DNA of 50,509 nt from Streptococcus sp. A12 (GCF_905372335.1 NZ_CAJPOU010000006.1:1-50509), one strand, 5' to 3'. Numbered from the stretch's first letter, positions 6,684 through 15,277 are shown. The notes: generated by a model from the letters alone, not told the origin. Program-made: numbers and translations.

Positions 6684-7898
6684 TTAGCGATAACTCAAGG
6701 CTTTTTTGACTGTTTTGACCAAGCCTAAATCATCCGTTTGTAAGATGAGGCTAGAATAGATTTTTCCAATGATCATGGTGCCAAGGAGCGTGAAGGCCAA
6801 GGCGATTCCGAATGAACCCCATGATTCAAGTCCACTTGCATAGCCATTGATCGTACGGAATGGCATAAAGAAGGTTGAAATGAATGGAATGTAAGACCCA
6901 ATCTTCAATAGAGGGACATCACCTGCGCTACCCAAGGTAGTCACTCCAAAGAATCCAACCATTACCAACATCATCAGTGGAGAGAGGGCCTTTCCTGTAT
7001 CTTCAGGACGAGCAACTGTTGACCCTAGGAAAGCTGAGAGAACTACGTACATGAAGATTCCGAGAATGATAAAGAAGAAGGTATTCAAGGAAATGGATTG
7101 TCCAATATGTTGAGTAATAGGAGAGTCTGGTGATAATACATCTTTCACAAGAGGAATGGAATCTCTAAACATCCAAACACCTCCCAAGCCTACTGCATAG
7201 ATACCAATATGGGTAAAAATTACTCCGAAAAGACCAATCATACGAGCATAGAAATAGTGAGTTGCGCGAATGCTTGAGAAGACCACTTCCATGATCTTGG
7301 TTCCTTTTTCACTAGCTACCTCTTGAGCAGTGATACTTGAATAAAAGATCAGAATCATGTAGAGAAGAAAACCGATTCCTCCAGCTACCATGGTTTGCAC
7401 CATTTTCAGCCCTTCTTTCTTCTCATCAATCTTTTCAGTCAATGAGACCTGTTGCGAAAGAGCTGTTAACTGCTCTTGGCTTAAATCCGCCTTAGAAACA
7501 TTGAGCATTTGTTGAACCTGACTCAATTTTGCCATGACGATTGATTTGAAACCTGGCTTCATGGCATCCTCACTCTGGTAGCGGGCTTCTAATTGGCCAT
7601 CCTTTTCTTCAACTGTGAGGATTCCCTTGATTTCTTCCTCTTTCATGGCCTTCTTAGCTGCTGCTTCATCCTTATAGTCAAAGGTCAAGCCATCGGTTCC
7701 TTTCAAGCCTTCTTTGACAGGAGCTTGATCTGTAATCAAGGCGATGTTGCTTTTAGCAGAGGTAGAAGAGCCAACGAAGTAGTTCACTCCGATCGTCAAT
7801 CCAATAAAGAGAAAGGGAGAAAGAACCATCAGGAAAAAGCTCCATGATTTCACTTGGCGTAAATAAGTTTCTTTGATAACAATCAGCATCTGTTTCAT
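6684..7898 (-). CDS. ABC-2 type transporter permease (NatB/YhaP-like)
   Basis: A 404-residue membrane protein. It has an N-terminal membrane anchor (about residues 18-40), an extracytoplasmic domain rich in Lys/Glu to about residue 170, and then five or six hydrophobic segments. That is the layout of NatB/YhaP-type ABC-2 permeases. The conserved EVASEKGTKIMEVVFSS motif after the first core helix is diagnostic of the family. It overlaps the ATPase stop by 4 bp (ATGA). With the regulator genes upstream it should form an exporter; substrates of this family include Na+ and toxic peptides, but the specificity here is unknown. Confidence 0.88.
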   Translation of the reverse strand: MKQMLIVIKETYLRQVKSWSFFLMVLSPFLFIGLTIGVNYFVGSSTSAKSNIALITDQAPVKEGLKGTDGLTFDYKDEAAAKKAMKEEEIKGILTVEEKDGQLEARYQSEDAMKPGFKSIVMAKLSQVQQMLNVSKADLSQEQLTALSQQVSLTEKIDEKKEGLKMVQTMVAGGIGFLLYMILIFYSSITAQEVASEKGTKIMEVVFSSIRATHYFYARMIGLFGVIFTHIGIYAVGLGGVWMFRDSIPLVKDVLSPDSPITQHIGQSISLNTFFFIILGIFMYVVLSAFLGSTVARPEDTGKALSPLMMLVMVGFFGVTTLGSAGDVPLLKIGSYIPFISTFFMPFRTINGYASGLESWGSFGIALAFTLLGTMIIGKIYSSLILQTDDLGLVKTVKKALSYR

Positions 7899-8788
7899 AC
7901 TTCTACTCCTGATTCTAGTTTAAAGATTTCATCAATGGTTGGGGCTTGTTGGTCAAAGGTTGCCAGATAGCGACCCTTGGTCAACTGGTCAAAGAGGTCT
8001 GGACCTGCTGTCTCATCATCCAAGACCAACTTCCATAGACCTTGCTTGGTCATGGTCACCTTGGTCACATGAGGCAATACTTCCAACTCCTCTTTACTGA
8101 AGTCATTGGATACGAAGAGACGAGTCTTCCCGAAGCTATTGCGAACTTCTTGTACGGGACCTGAAAGAATCACAGATCCATCACGAATCATAACCAACTC
8201 ATCACAGAGTTCTTCCACATTGGTCATGACGTGGTCAGAGAAGATAATGGTCGCACCGCGTTCTTTTTCTTCAAAGATGACCTGCTTGAGCACTTCTGTA
8301 TTGACGGGATCCAGTCCACTAAATGGCTCATCTAAGATGATCAATTTTGGCTCATGGATCATGGTAATAATCAATTGAACCTTTTGCTGATTCCCTTTTG
8401 AAAGGCTCTTAATCTTATCGGTTAATTTCCCTTTTACTTGGAGCTTTTCCATCCAGATCGGAAGTTTCTCCTTGACCTCAGCAGTTGACATTCCTTTGAG
8501 ATTAGCAAGGTAACGGACTTGCTCGTAGATAGTCAACTTAGGCATGAGGCTCCGCTCTTCTGGCAGGTAGCCGATTTCCTTATAGGTTTCTTGGCTAATC
8601 GCTTTGCCATCCAATTGGATATCACCACTGTAGTCAAGGAAGCGGAGGATACTATGGAAGATGGTGGTCTTCCCTGCTCCGTTCTTCCCGATCAAACCTA
8701 AGATGGATCCTTTTTTCGCAGTCAAGTCAATCCCGAACAAGACTTGCTTCTTGCCAAAACTCTTTTCTAAATTTCTGATTTCTAACAT
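7895..8788 (-). CDS. ABC transporter ATP-binding protein (NatA/YhaQ-like)
   Basis: A 297-residue ATPase partner of the ABC-2 permease. Visible motifs are Walker A GKNGAGKTT, a variant signature LSKGNQQKV as is usual for this group, Walker B LIILDEPFSGLD, and the H-loop FSDHVM. The C-terminal ~80 residues form the accessory domain seen in NatA/YhaQ/DrrA-type exporters. Its stop overlaps the permease start. It is the fourth of five genes in the operon that begins at about 10107. Confidence 0.9.
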   Translation of the reverse strand: MLEIRNLEKSFGKKQVLFGIDLTAKKGSILGLIGKNGAGKTTIFHSILRFLDYSGDIQLDGKAISQETYKEIGYLPEERSLMPKLTIYEQVRYLANLKGMSTAEVKEKLPIWMEKLQVKGKLTDKIKSLSKGNQQKVQLIITMIHEPKLIILDEPFSGLDPVNTEVLKQVIFEEKERGATIIFSDHVMTNVEELCDELVMIRDGSVILSGPVQEVRNSFGKTRLFVSNDFSKEELEVLPHVTKVTMTKQGLWKLVLDDETAGPDLFDQLTKGRYLATFDQQAPTIDEIFKLESGVEV

Positions 8789-8799
8789 AGAAAACTCCT

Positions 8800-9573
8800 C
8801 TACTCTTTATAGTAACGTTTGGTAATCTTGTACTGAGAGACCAAGATATAGACATAAATCAGTGATACAACTACTAATGCTAACAAGATATCTGTCTGGA
8901 ATGTAATCCCAACTAAGAATATCGCCATTAAGGAAATCGGTAAGACATAATTGCTTAACTTGAAAACAATGTCGAAGTTCTCCTCGTAGCAAATTTGTTT
9001 TTCTGCTTCATCCATCATACTCATTATTAATTCACGGACTTCTGCTCCGCTAGAATTACGTGGAATCGCTTTTCCATAAATCTGTTTAAACGTCTTCCGA
9101 AACTGATGTTCCAATCCAAAAGTAAGGAGAAGCAAACCGAGGAAAATAAGCGGGATGGTGTATTTCCCAAAAGCACCTGTTAGTTTTTCTTCATAGACTA
9201 GCTTTTGGCAAGAGAAGTAAATCACTAATAGATAGGGAACAATCATGACGCCTTTGAAAATCGTAGCCAAGTCATAAAGCCTTCTCGTTTGACTTTCATA
9301 ATGGTAGGCTTCGTCCTCATCTTCTGCCTCATCCATCATCTGATAAGACTGGCGGGATGAGATGAGGTAGGTAGACGCAATCCCGAAAATCACCAGATAT
9401 AAAATGATTGACCCTATATAGAGCATATCTCGATCAAATAGCTTTTGGAATTCAATAGGATGGTCTGAACCAAAATAACCTGTCAAAAAGCCAATGATTA
9501 ATCCTAAAAGGATCAAGGCCATGTTTCTCCAAAAACGAAAACGGGCTGACCTTTCTTTATACTTCTTTTTCAC
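8800..9573 (-). CDS. DUF3169-like integral membrane protein
   Basis: A 257-residue membrane protein with six likely transmembrane segments in three pairs (about 15-35, 50-70, 108-125, 140-157, 208-225, 228-245). Acidic loops such as DEAEDEDEAYHYE separate them. Size and pattern match DUF3169 proteins, which commonly sit beside a small XRE regulator and an ABC transporter in Firmicutes. It is 11 bp upstream of the ATPase and 2 bp downstream of the regulator. A role as a sensor or accessory of the exporter is inference from context. Confidence 0.75.
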   Translation of the reverse strand: MKKKYKERSARFRFWRNMALILLGLIIGFLTGYFGSDHPIEFQKLFDRDMLYIGSIILYLVIFGIASTYLISSRQSYQMMDEAEDEDEAYHYESQTRRLYDLATIFKGVMIVPYLLVIYFSCQKLVYEEKLTGAFGKYTIPLIFLGLLLLTFGLEHQFRKTFKQIYGKAIPRNSSGAEVRELIMSMMDEAEKQICYEENFDIVFKLSNYVLPISLMAIFLVGITFQTDILLALVVVSLIYVYILVSQYKITKRYYKE

Positions 9574-9575
9574 AT

Positions 9576-9785
9576 TTATTCCTCTCCCTCTACTAGACTA
9601 AAAACATTCTCCACCGGTTCCTTGAAAATCTGGGCGATGGTGATAGCAATGATAACCGAAGGGGTGTATTCCCCTCGCTCCAAGAGACTGATGGACTGGC
9701 GCGAGACCCCTGCTAGCTTAGCTAGCTCGGATTGGTTGAGCCCATCACGCGCCCTCAGCTCTTTCAGTCGATTTTTTAAGATCAT
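9576..9785 (-). CDS. Small XRE-family HTH regulator
   Basis: A 69-residue Cro/C1-type DNA-binding protein with no extra domain. The motif LNQSELAKLAGVSRQSISLLERGEYTPS is the helix-turn-helix of the YgzD/SinR-like group that accompanies DUF3169 and ABC-2 genes. It lies 2 bp before the DUF3169 gene and 13 bp after a small membrane protein. It probably controls its own operon; an imperfect inverted repeat lies upstream of the promoter near 10161-10200. Confidence 0.87.
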   Translation of the reverse strand: MILKNRLKELRARDGLNQSELAKLAGVSRQSISLLERGEYTPSVIIAITIAQIFKEPVENVFSLVEGEE

Positions 9786-9798
9786 GGCTTTCGCCCCC

Positions 9799-10107
9799 TT
9801 ATAGTTGAATACCTTGAATATCTTCGATGCGAACTAATTTTGTCTCCCTTTGTTGTTTATTATTCACACGAGTCAGTTTGACCCAATCTTCGTCGATATC
9901 CAAAATTTCATACTCGAACCCAACACCACTCACTGTAACAGTGGCCGTTTGGCCTTTCAATTCTTCTAAAATTCTAGACATGTCTTGATTTCCTTTCACT
10001 TGTTTTTCTAATCGTCTAATGCGTTTGTTCAACCTTTTAATCTTCTTTTCTGAGCTCGCATAAACCATAATCAGAAAAGGGATAAAAAGAATCCATATGG
10101 CTCCCAT
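9799..10107 (-). CDS. Small membrane-anchored protein of unknown function, first gene of the exporter operon
   Basis: A 102-residue protein with one N-terminal transmembrane helix (about residues 3-17). A basic coiled segment follows (KKIKRLNKRIRRLEKQVK), then a C-terminal beta-rich domain. I do not recognise a named family. A good ribosome binding site (GGGGAGG) supports the ATG at 10107. Because it leads the operon with the XRE, DUF3169 and ABC genes, it may take part in sensing or in regulating the regulator. Confidence 0.75.
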   Translation of the reverse strand: MGAIWILFIPFLIMVYASSEKKIKRLNKRIRRLEKQVKGNQDMSRILEELKGQTATVTVSGVGFEYEILDIDEDWVKLTRVNNKQQRETKLVRIEDIQGIQL

Positions 10108-10137
10108 AAGAAACCTCCCCTTCTTTCAACTAAAATC

Positions 10138-10166
10138 ATTGTAACACTTCTTTTTCTTTTTGACAA
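10138..10166 (-). promoter_or_regulatory. Promoter of the XRE/ABC-2 operon
   Basis: On the minus strand, -35 TTGTCA (10161-10166) and -10 TACAAT (10138-10143) are 17 nt apart; the -10 is extended (TGTTACAAT). The -35 is part of an imperfect inverted repeat TTGACAAGTATAT/ATATTTGTCAA spanning about 10160-10200, a plausible operator. Confidence 0.6.
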
Positions 10167-10291
10167 GTATATTAATCAAAAAAATAAAAATATTTGTCAA
10201 AAATAGAAAGATGGTTGACATGGATATTTTGAGTCCTTAAAGGAATTTCTTTATTTTTATAGGGTTTTAAGCTCTATATCAAGTAAATTCT

Positions 10292-10327
10292 GTAAGAAAA
10301 AAACAGCTGAGAAATTCTCAACTGTTT
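10292..10327 (-). terminator. Terminator of the pheS operon
   Basis: Hairpin arms AAACAG-TGAGAA and TTCTCA-CTGTTT (10301-10327) are followed on the minus strand by a T run. It is 15 bp past the pheT stop. Confidence 0.75.
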
Positions 10328-10341
10328 CAAATTTTTACGAT

Positions 10342-12747
10342 TTACCGCACTTCTGCGTCTACTTTTTCTTCAAGGGAAGCTTGGATTTTTTCCATGTAGC
10401 GTGCAACTTCTTCGTCTGTCAAGCTATCTTCTGGATTTTGGAAGGTCAGACTGTAGGCCATAGACTTCATTCCGACACCCAGTTTTTCACCTGAGAAGAC
10501 GTCAAAGAGCTTGATGTCTGTCAAGCGTTTCACGCCCGCAGCTCTTATGGCATCGACCACTTCTTGGTGGGTCACTTCAGCTTTGAGGAGAAGGGCGATA
10601 TCACGGCTCACCGCTGGGAACTTGGTGATTTCCACAAATGGAGCGGCTGGTTGAAGGGCTGCTTCGATAGCTGAAAGGTTAAGCTCTGCTACATACGTCT
10701 CTGGAATATCATAAGCCTTAGCCGTTACAGGATGCACTTGACCGAGGAAACCAAGGACTTGGTCACCGAGTGAAATCAAGGCTGTCCGTCCTGGGTGAAG
10801 ACTCTTGATCTCTTGCGTTGCTGTATAAGTCACCTCAAGACCCAAGCGAGCAAAGAGGGCTTCCAAAATTCCTTTAGCATAGAAGAAATCAACTGGAACA
10901 GCTGCCGTTTGGAAGTCTTTTTCAGCGACTAAACCTGTCAAAGCAAAGGCAAAACTGTTGATTTCGTTTGGCAAGTCTTCTTTTGGATTACCCGTTTGCT
11001 CGAAGACTTTTCCAATCTCATAAAGAGCCAAGTTTTTGTTCTTACGCGCAACGTTGTAGGCAACTGTATCCAAAATACCTGAAACCATATTTTGACGGAG
11101 AACTGAACGTTCCACAGTCATTGGCCACATAAGTTCTGTTAGGTTGCTTGGTGCAGTCGTAAATTCAACGGCTTTTTCAGGAGTTGTCAGAGCGTAGGTA
11201 ATGATTTCAGTCAATCCAGCCCCTTCAGCAATCGTCCGAACCTGACGACGCAATTTTTGAGTCGCAGTCAACTCACCTGCTGTCCCATCGTCTTTTGGAA
11301 GACTGGTTGGCAAGCGGTCATAACCATAGATACGTGCGATTTCTTCAAAAAGATCAGCTTCAATAGTGATGTCCCAACGGCGACGTGGAACACTCACAGT
11401 AAAGGAATCAGCATTTCCAGAAAGGCCAAAACCAAGGCGACGGAAGACATCTTCAATATCTGCGTAGGAAAGCTCTGTACCAAGGACACGGTTGACGTCA
11501 GCAAGAGTGGAAGATACTTCTACATCTGAAGTATCCAATTCACCTGCTGAAACGATGCCCTTACGCACGGTTGCACCTGCAAGCTCTGCTATCATGCTTG
11601 CTGCCGCATCAAGGGCTTCATTGACAGTTGCCACGTTGATGCCTTTTTCAAAACGAGAAGATGATTCAGAACGAAGGTTGAGACGACCGCTGGTCTTGCG
11701 GATAGATTTGCCATTGAAGACAGCGGCTTCAAGGACGACACGACTAGACTTTTCAGAAATTTCTGTAGCCTGACCACCCATAACACCGGCAAGGGCTACT
11801 GGCTTGTCAGCCACAGTAATGACTAGGTCATTCGTCTCCAACTCACGCTCTTCCCCGTCCAAGGTCACCAATTTTTCACCCGCACGCGCTTCACGGACAC
11901 GGATCTCGTTTCCTTCAAAGGTATCCAAGTCAAAGGCATGCATAGGCTGACCAAAGTAGAGTAGGATATAGTTGGTCACGTCAACGACATTGTTGATCGG
12001 ACGAATACCTTCATTCATGAGGAGGTTTTGCAACCATTGTGGACTTGGTGCGATGGTCACATTGTCCAAGATACGAGCAGCATAGTATGGCGCCTTGTCT
12101 GTGTCAATGCTGACAGAAAGAGCGTCTGCTGCAGCTTGGTCTGTTTCAGTCAAAGCAAAGTCTTTGAAATTGACTGCCTTGTCATAAATCGCTGCTACTT
12201 CGTGCGCTACCCCACGCATAGAAAGAGCGTCTGCACGGTTAGGCGTGATGGAAAGTTCGATGATTTCATCATCCAAGTCTAGGTAAGAGAATACTTCCTC
12301 ACCTGGTACTGCATCATCCGGCAAGATTTGGATGCCATCTGCAAATTCCTTAGGTACAACGGAATCAGAAATGCCCAATTCACCAAGTGAACAGATCATC
12401 CCTAGTGACTCTAAGCCACGGATTTTCCCTTTTTTAATCTTGTAGTTATCCGCGATGCGAGCACCTGGAAGAGCCACCATAACCTTGATTCCTGCACGCA
12501 CATTTGGTGCTCCACAGACGATTTGACGAGCTTCTTCTTCGCCCACATTGACTTGGCAAACATGAAGATGAGTTTCTGGCACATCTTCGCAAGACAAGAC
12601 TTCTCCGACGACAATTTTTGAGAGGCCAGCAGCTGGTGATTCGACACCTTCTACTTCAATCCCTGTGGTTGACATTTTTTCAGCCAACTCTTGTGATGGC
12701 ACATCAATGTCCACCAATTCTTTTAACCATTTATAACTAACTAACAT
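10342..12747 (-). CDS. pheT: Phenylalanyl-tRNA synthetase beta subunit
   Basis: The 801-residue beta chain of the alpha2-beta2 enzyme that charges tRNA-Phe. Domains in order: an N-terminal tRNA-binding (EMAP-like) domain around residues 40-150 (VCGAPNVRAG), the B3/B4 editing domain, the B5 domain near 400-470, a class II core-like domain (YGYDRLP, ALYEIGKVF), and a C-terminal ferredoxin-fold anticodon-binding domain ending YMEKIQASLEEKVDAEVR. Length is normal. The ribosome binding site before the ATG is weak (CTTGG). The 172-nt gap from the GNAT gene contains strong inverted repeats, so translation may be structure-controlled. It belongs to the T-box-controlled pheS operon. Confidence 0.97.
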   Translation of the reverse strand: MLVSYKWLKELVDIDVPSQELAEKMSTTGIEVEGVESPAAGLSKIVVGEVLSCEDVPETHLHVCQVNVGEEEARQIVCGAPNVRAGIKVMVALPGARIADNYKIKKGKIRGLESLGMICSLGELGISDSVVPKEFADGIQILPDDAVPGEEVFSYLDLDDEIIELSITPNRADALSMRGVAHEVAAIYDKAVNFKDFALTETDQAAADALSVSIDTDKAPYYAARILDNVTIAPSPQWLQNLLMNEGIRPINNVVDVTNYILLYFGQPMHAFDLDTFEGNEIRVREARAGEKLVTLDGEERELETNDLVITVADKPVALAGVMGGQATEISEKSSRVVLEAAVFNGKSIRKTSGRLNLRSESSSRFEKGINVATVNEALDAAASMIAELAGATVRKGIVSAGELDTSDVEVSSTLADVNRVLGTELSYADIEDVFRRLGFGLSGNADSFTVSVPRRRWDITIEADLFEEIARIYGYDRLPTSLPKDDGTAGELTATQKLRRQVRTIAEGAGLTEIITYALTTPEKAVEFTTAPSNLTELMWPMTVERSVLRQNMVSGILDTVAYNVARKNKNLALYEIGKVFEQTGNPKEDLPNEINSFAFALTGLVAEKDFQTAAVPVDFFYAKGILEALFARLGLEVTYTATQEIKSLHPGRTALISLGDQVLGFLGQVHPVTAKAYDIPETYVAELNLSAIEAALQPAAPFVEITKFPAVSRDIALLLKAEVTHQEVVDAIRAAGVKRLTDIKLFDVFSGEKLGVGMKSMAYSLTFQNPEDSLTDEEVARYMEKIQASLEEKVDAEVR

Positions 12748-12919
12748 ATGTAAGATACCAAGGGCTAAGCAGAAATCTAGATATCTTTCCTAGATCTCCA
12801 TCCACCCTCGTTTTGATCCTTTCATTTTGTGTTTTCCAGCTCGAGGCTAGCTTAGGAAGGTCTAATAACCTCCCCTTCTCTAGAATGGAAGCTTCCAATT
12901 CTGAGACTTCTTGTCCATT
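12748..12919 (-). other. Structured gap between the GNAT gene and pheT
   Basis: This 172-nt stretch within the pheS operon has no convincing gene and no T-run terminator. It contains several inverted repeats and two tiny ATG-to-TAG frames (12 and 11 codons), neither with a clear ribosome binding site. It may hold a structured RNA affecting pheT. Confidence 0.4.
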
Positions 12920-12924
12920 CTAGA
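12879..12924 (-). repeat. Inverted repeat overlapping the GNAT stop codon
   Basis: Perfect 11-bp arms TCTAGAATGGA (12879-12889) and TCCATTCTAGA (12914-12924). The inner part holds a competing near-perfect palindrome around TTGGAAGCTTCCA. The two folds are mutually exclusive, which resembles a switch, but no T run follows. Confidence 0.55.
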
Positions 12925-13435
12925 TCAATTTCTTTCTCAACAACCAGTCTGTATCCACGGTATCTCCGGTAACATACTGGTGTTCACTAAATCGTTCAAA
13001 ACCAAAGCGATAGTAAAAATCTTGCGCCTTAAAGTTGCGTTCCCAGACACCTAGCCAGGCCCACTCAAAGCCCCGGCTCTTGGCTTGATCCAGCGCAAAG
13101 ATAAACATTTCCTTGCCAAAACCAGCCCCATGAAATTCCTTTTTGACATAGATCCGTTGGATCTCAAAGGACTTGTCCATCTCTACTGGCTCCGTCTGTG
13201 CTTGCCCCCAATTGATCTTGAGAAAACCACAGATTTCTTGTTCTTCATTGAGGACAAAATAGATTTCAGATTCTGGATCTAGCAGATCCTTCTCGATTTG
13301 CTCCAAAGAGAGCACGGTAGAGAAGTACTCTTCCAAGTCTTCCTCAACAATATAGGGACCAAAGGTCTCCCGATAGGTTTCCACCTCTAGGTCACGTAAG
13401 GTCTGTAATTGATCGATTTTTACTCTAACTAACAT
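12920..13435 (-). CDS. GNAT-family N-acetyltransferase
   Basis: A 171-residue acetyl-CoA-dependent acyltransferase with the GNAT fold. The core IQRIYVKKEFHGAGFGKEMF contains the R/Q-x-x-G-x-G/A pyrophosphate-binding loop, and WLGVWERNFKAQDFYYRFGF matches the C-terminal motif. It lies between pheS and pheT, 2 bp after the pheS stop and without its own strong ribosome binding site, so it is likely translationally coupled. The same gene order occurs in other streptococci. The acceptor substrate is unknown. Confidence 0.9.
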   Translation of the reverse strand: MLVRVKIDQLQTLRDLEVETYRETFGPYIVEEDLEEYFSTVLSLEQIEKDLLDPESEIYFVLNEEQEICGFLKINWGQAQTEPVEMDKSFEIQRIYVKKEFHGAGFGKEMFIFALDQAKSRGFEWAWLGVWERNFKAQDFYYRFGFERFSEHQYVTGDTVDTDWLLRKKLI

Positions 13436-13437
13436 GA

Positions 13438-14484
13438 TTATTTAAACTGTTCTGAGAAGCGAACATCTCCTTGATAAAAGCCACGGATATCATTGATTCC
13501 ATAACGAAGCATGGCTACACGCTCCTGACCAAGTCCAAAGGCGAATCCTGAATAGACTGTCGAATCAATGCCACTCATCTCGAGCACGCGTGGGTGAACC
13601 ATACCGGCCCCCATGATTTCGATCCAACCTGTCTTCTTACATACATTACATCCCGCTCCACCACATTTGAAGCAAGATACATCGACCTCAACGGATGGCT
13701 CGGTGAATGGGAAGTAAGAAGGACGCAGACGGATTTGACGTTCTGCACCAAACATCTTTTGCACGATCAACTGAAGCGTTCCTTGAAGGTCCGCCATAGA
13801 AATGTTCTTCCCAACAACCAAGCCTTCGATCTGATGGAACTGGTGGCTGTGGGTCGCATCATCTGTATCCCGACGGAAAACACGGCCTGGAGAAATCATT
13901 TTCAAAGGTCCCTTGCTAAAGTCATGCGCATCCATTGCACGCGCCTGAACTGGTGATGTGTGGGTCCGAAGCAAGATTTCTTCTGTGATATAGAAGGTAT
14001 CCTGCATATCACGAGCTGGGTGATCCTTTGGCAAGTTCATGCGTTCAAAGTTGTAGTAGTCTTTTTCGACTTCAAAGCCATCTACAACTTGGTAGCCCAT
14101 CCCGATAAAGATATCTTCGATTTCTTCACTGGTTTGGGTCAAGACATGGCGATGACCAACTGCGACTGGACGTCCCGGAAGGGTCACATCGATACTCTCA
14201 CTAGCTAATTTGGCTTGGACTTTCTTTTCTTCCAAGAGCTTAGCTGTTTCTTCAAAGGCAGCCGTCAAAACATCACGGGCTTCATTAACGTGTTTCCCGA
14301 TGACCGGACGCATCTCAGCAGAGACATCTTTCATCCCTTTGAGGATCTCGGTTAGAGAGCCTTTCTTCCCAAGGACAGAGACGCGTAGCTCTTGCATCTC
14401 TTTTTTATTTTCAGCAGAGATCTGCTTCAAGGCTGCCAGCGTTTCTTCTCGAAGCGCTTTTAGTTGTTCTTCAATCGTTGACAT
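13438..14484 (-). CDS. pheS: Phenylalanyl-tRNA synthetase alpha subunit
   Basis: The 348-residue catalytic alpha chain, class II. It has an N-terminal coiled coil (about 1-80), motif 2 with GRVFRRDTDDATHSHQFHQIEG, and motif 3 FGLGQERVAML near the C-terminus. A Cys-rich insert CFKCGGAGCNVC is usual in Gram-positive PheS. Activity requires PheT downstream in the same operon. A good ribosome binding site (GGAGGAAAT) precedes the ATG. Expression is controlled by a tRNA-Phe T-box in the leader. Confidence 0.97.
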   Translation of the reverse strand: MSTIEEQLKALREETLAALKQISAENKKEMQELRVSVLGKKGSLTEILKGMKDVSAEMRPVIGKHVNEARDVLTAAFEETAKLLEEKKVQAKLASESIDVTLPGRPVAVGHRHVLTQTSEEIEDIFIGMGYQVVDGFEVEKDYYNFERMNLPKDHPARDMQDTFYITEEILLRTHTSPVQARAMDAHDFSKGPLKMISPGRVFRRDTDDATHSHQFHQIEGLVVGKNISMADLQGTLQLIVQKMFGAERQIRLRPSYFPFTEPSVEVDVSCFKCGGAGCNVCKKTGWIEIMGAGMVHPRVLEMSGIDSTVYSGFAFGLGQERVAMLRYGINDIRGFYQGDVRFSEQFK

Positions 14485-14515
14485 ATTTCCTCCATCATGG
14501 TCCTCACTCAGACAT

Positions 14516-14716
14516 AGAAAAAACCACGCGCCACATCCATATTCGGAGCGTTGACACGCGGTACCATCCGTTTTTTATCTGAAACTCAGACCTTAATTTC
14601 TAAATCCTTGCGCAAGTGAATTCACTCAGCTTTCATGCAAAGAGCTTTCAGTCACGGCTCTTCTCCCTGTTGCACTTCCCTTGAGGTACTAGTCTTGCAG
14701 ATTTCTATTCAATTAC
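14516..14716 (-). promoter_or_regulatory. T-box riboswitch, tRNA-Phe specific, for pheS
   Basis: The T-box sequence GGATGGTACCGCG (14557-14569) is followed by a terminator. Its ACCGCGTG pairs with CGCGTGGT and six T follow. Upstream, stem I has an AGTA motif and a specifier codon TTC (14618-14620) followed by A, matching a tRNA-Phe with anticodon GAA. Low charging of tRNA-Phe should stabilise the antiterminator and switch on the pheS operon. Confidence 0.92.
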
Positions 14717-14721
14717 TATCT

Positions 14722-14750
14722 AGTTTAGCAGATTTTTAGTTAAAAAACAA
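14722..14750 (-). promoter_or_regulatory. Promoter of the pheS operon
   Basis: -35 TTGTTT (14745-14750) and -10 TAAACT (14722-14727) are 17 nt apart on the minus strand, just before the T-box leader. Confidence 0.6.
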
Positions 14751-14797
14751 GTTAGATGAGACTAATTTCAATAGACAAAGAAACAAGACCCAGGGCA

Positions 14798-15217
14798 TTA
14801 TTTATTTGCCTTGTCTGTTTCATCTGCTTTCCTTTTCAATAGAAGAGTTGCTGCTTGGTTAAAACCATCACACCAGTTATACCATTTTGCTTCATACTCA
14901 TCTTGAGGTAAGATACGATGTTTTAAATCCAAAACAGAGGATATCTTTCTTTCCTCACAAGCTTGCGCATAGAGATGATAAATTTCATCACCACCATCTT
15001 TATCAAACTCAGCAGAAATCGTATCCCGACCTGCCAATAAAGACTGATAAGCCCTGTGATGCCCGTTTGTAATCAAGAAGCAATTTCCAAACGCAAGAAT
15101 ACTAATTGGATCCACATTGATGATTTCCGCCGATTGATCAAGCATCTGGATATCATGTAACTTCTTTTCTGATAAATATAGTTGGGTCGGATGAAGATCT
15201 GTTATTTTGATTTTCAA
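14798..15217 (-). CDS. ParB/sulfiredoxin-fold domain protein
   Basis: A protein of about 139 residues with a ParB-like fold: KIKITDLHPTQLYLSE is the typical first strand and helix, and ITNGHHRAYQSL matches the GxxR motif region of ParB/Srx domains. There is no HTH domain, so it is not a chromosome-partition ParB; related small proteins act as ATPases, nucleases or kinases. A longer frame starts at 15271, but that ATG has no ribosome binding site. A TTG at 15217 has GAGGAG 6 nt upstream and fits the domain boundary, so it is preferred. It follows the TrpX-like gene in the same direction after about 120 bp with a weak hairpin between. Confidence 0.7.
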   Translation of the reverse strand: MKIKITDLHPTQLYLSEKKLHDIQMLDQSAEIINVDPISILAFGNCFLITNGHHRAYQSLLAGRDTISAEFDKDGGDEIYHLYAQACEERKISSVLDLKHRILPQDEYEAKWYNWCDGFNQAATLLLKRKADETDKANK

Positions 15218-15277
15218 TTCTTTCTCCTCTACCAAGAGTAAAATAAGCTGGTCCTGGGCACTGGTGAACATTTTTAA

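Noticed and set aside
14210..14554. Plus-strand 114-residue frame over the start of pheS and its leader
   Set aside because: Antisense to pheS and the T-box; no coding signals.
15218..15271. Longer form of the ParB-fold protein from ATG 15271
   Set aside because: No ribosome binding site upstream of that ATG, whereas TTG 15217 has GAGGAG and matches the domain start.
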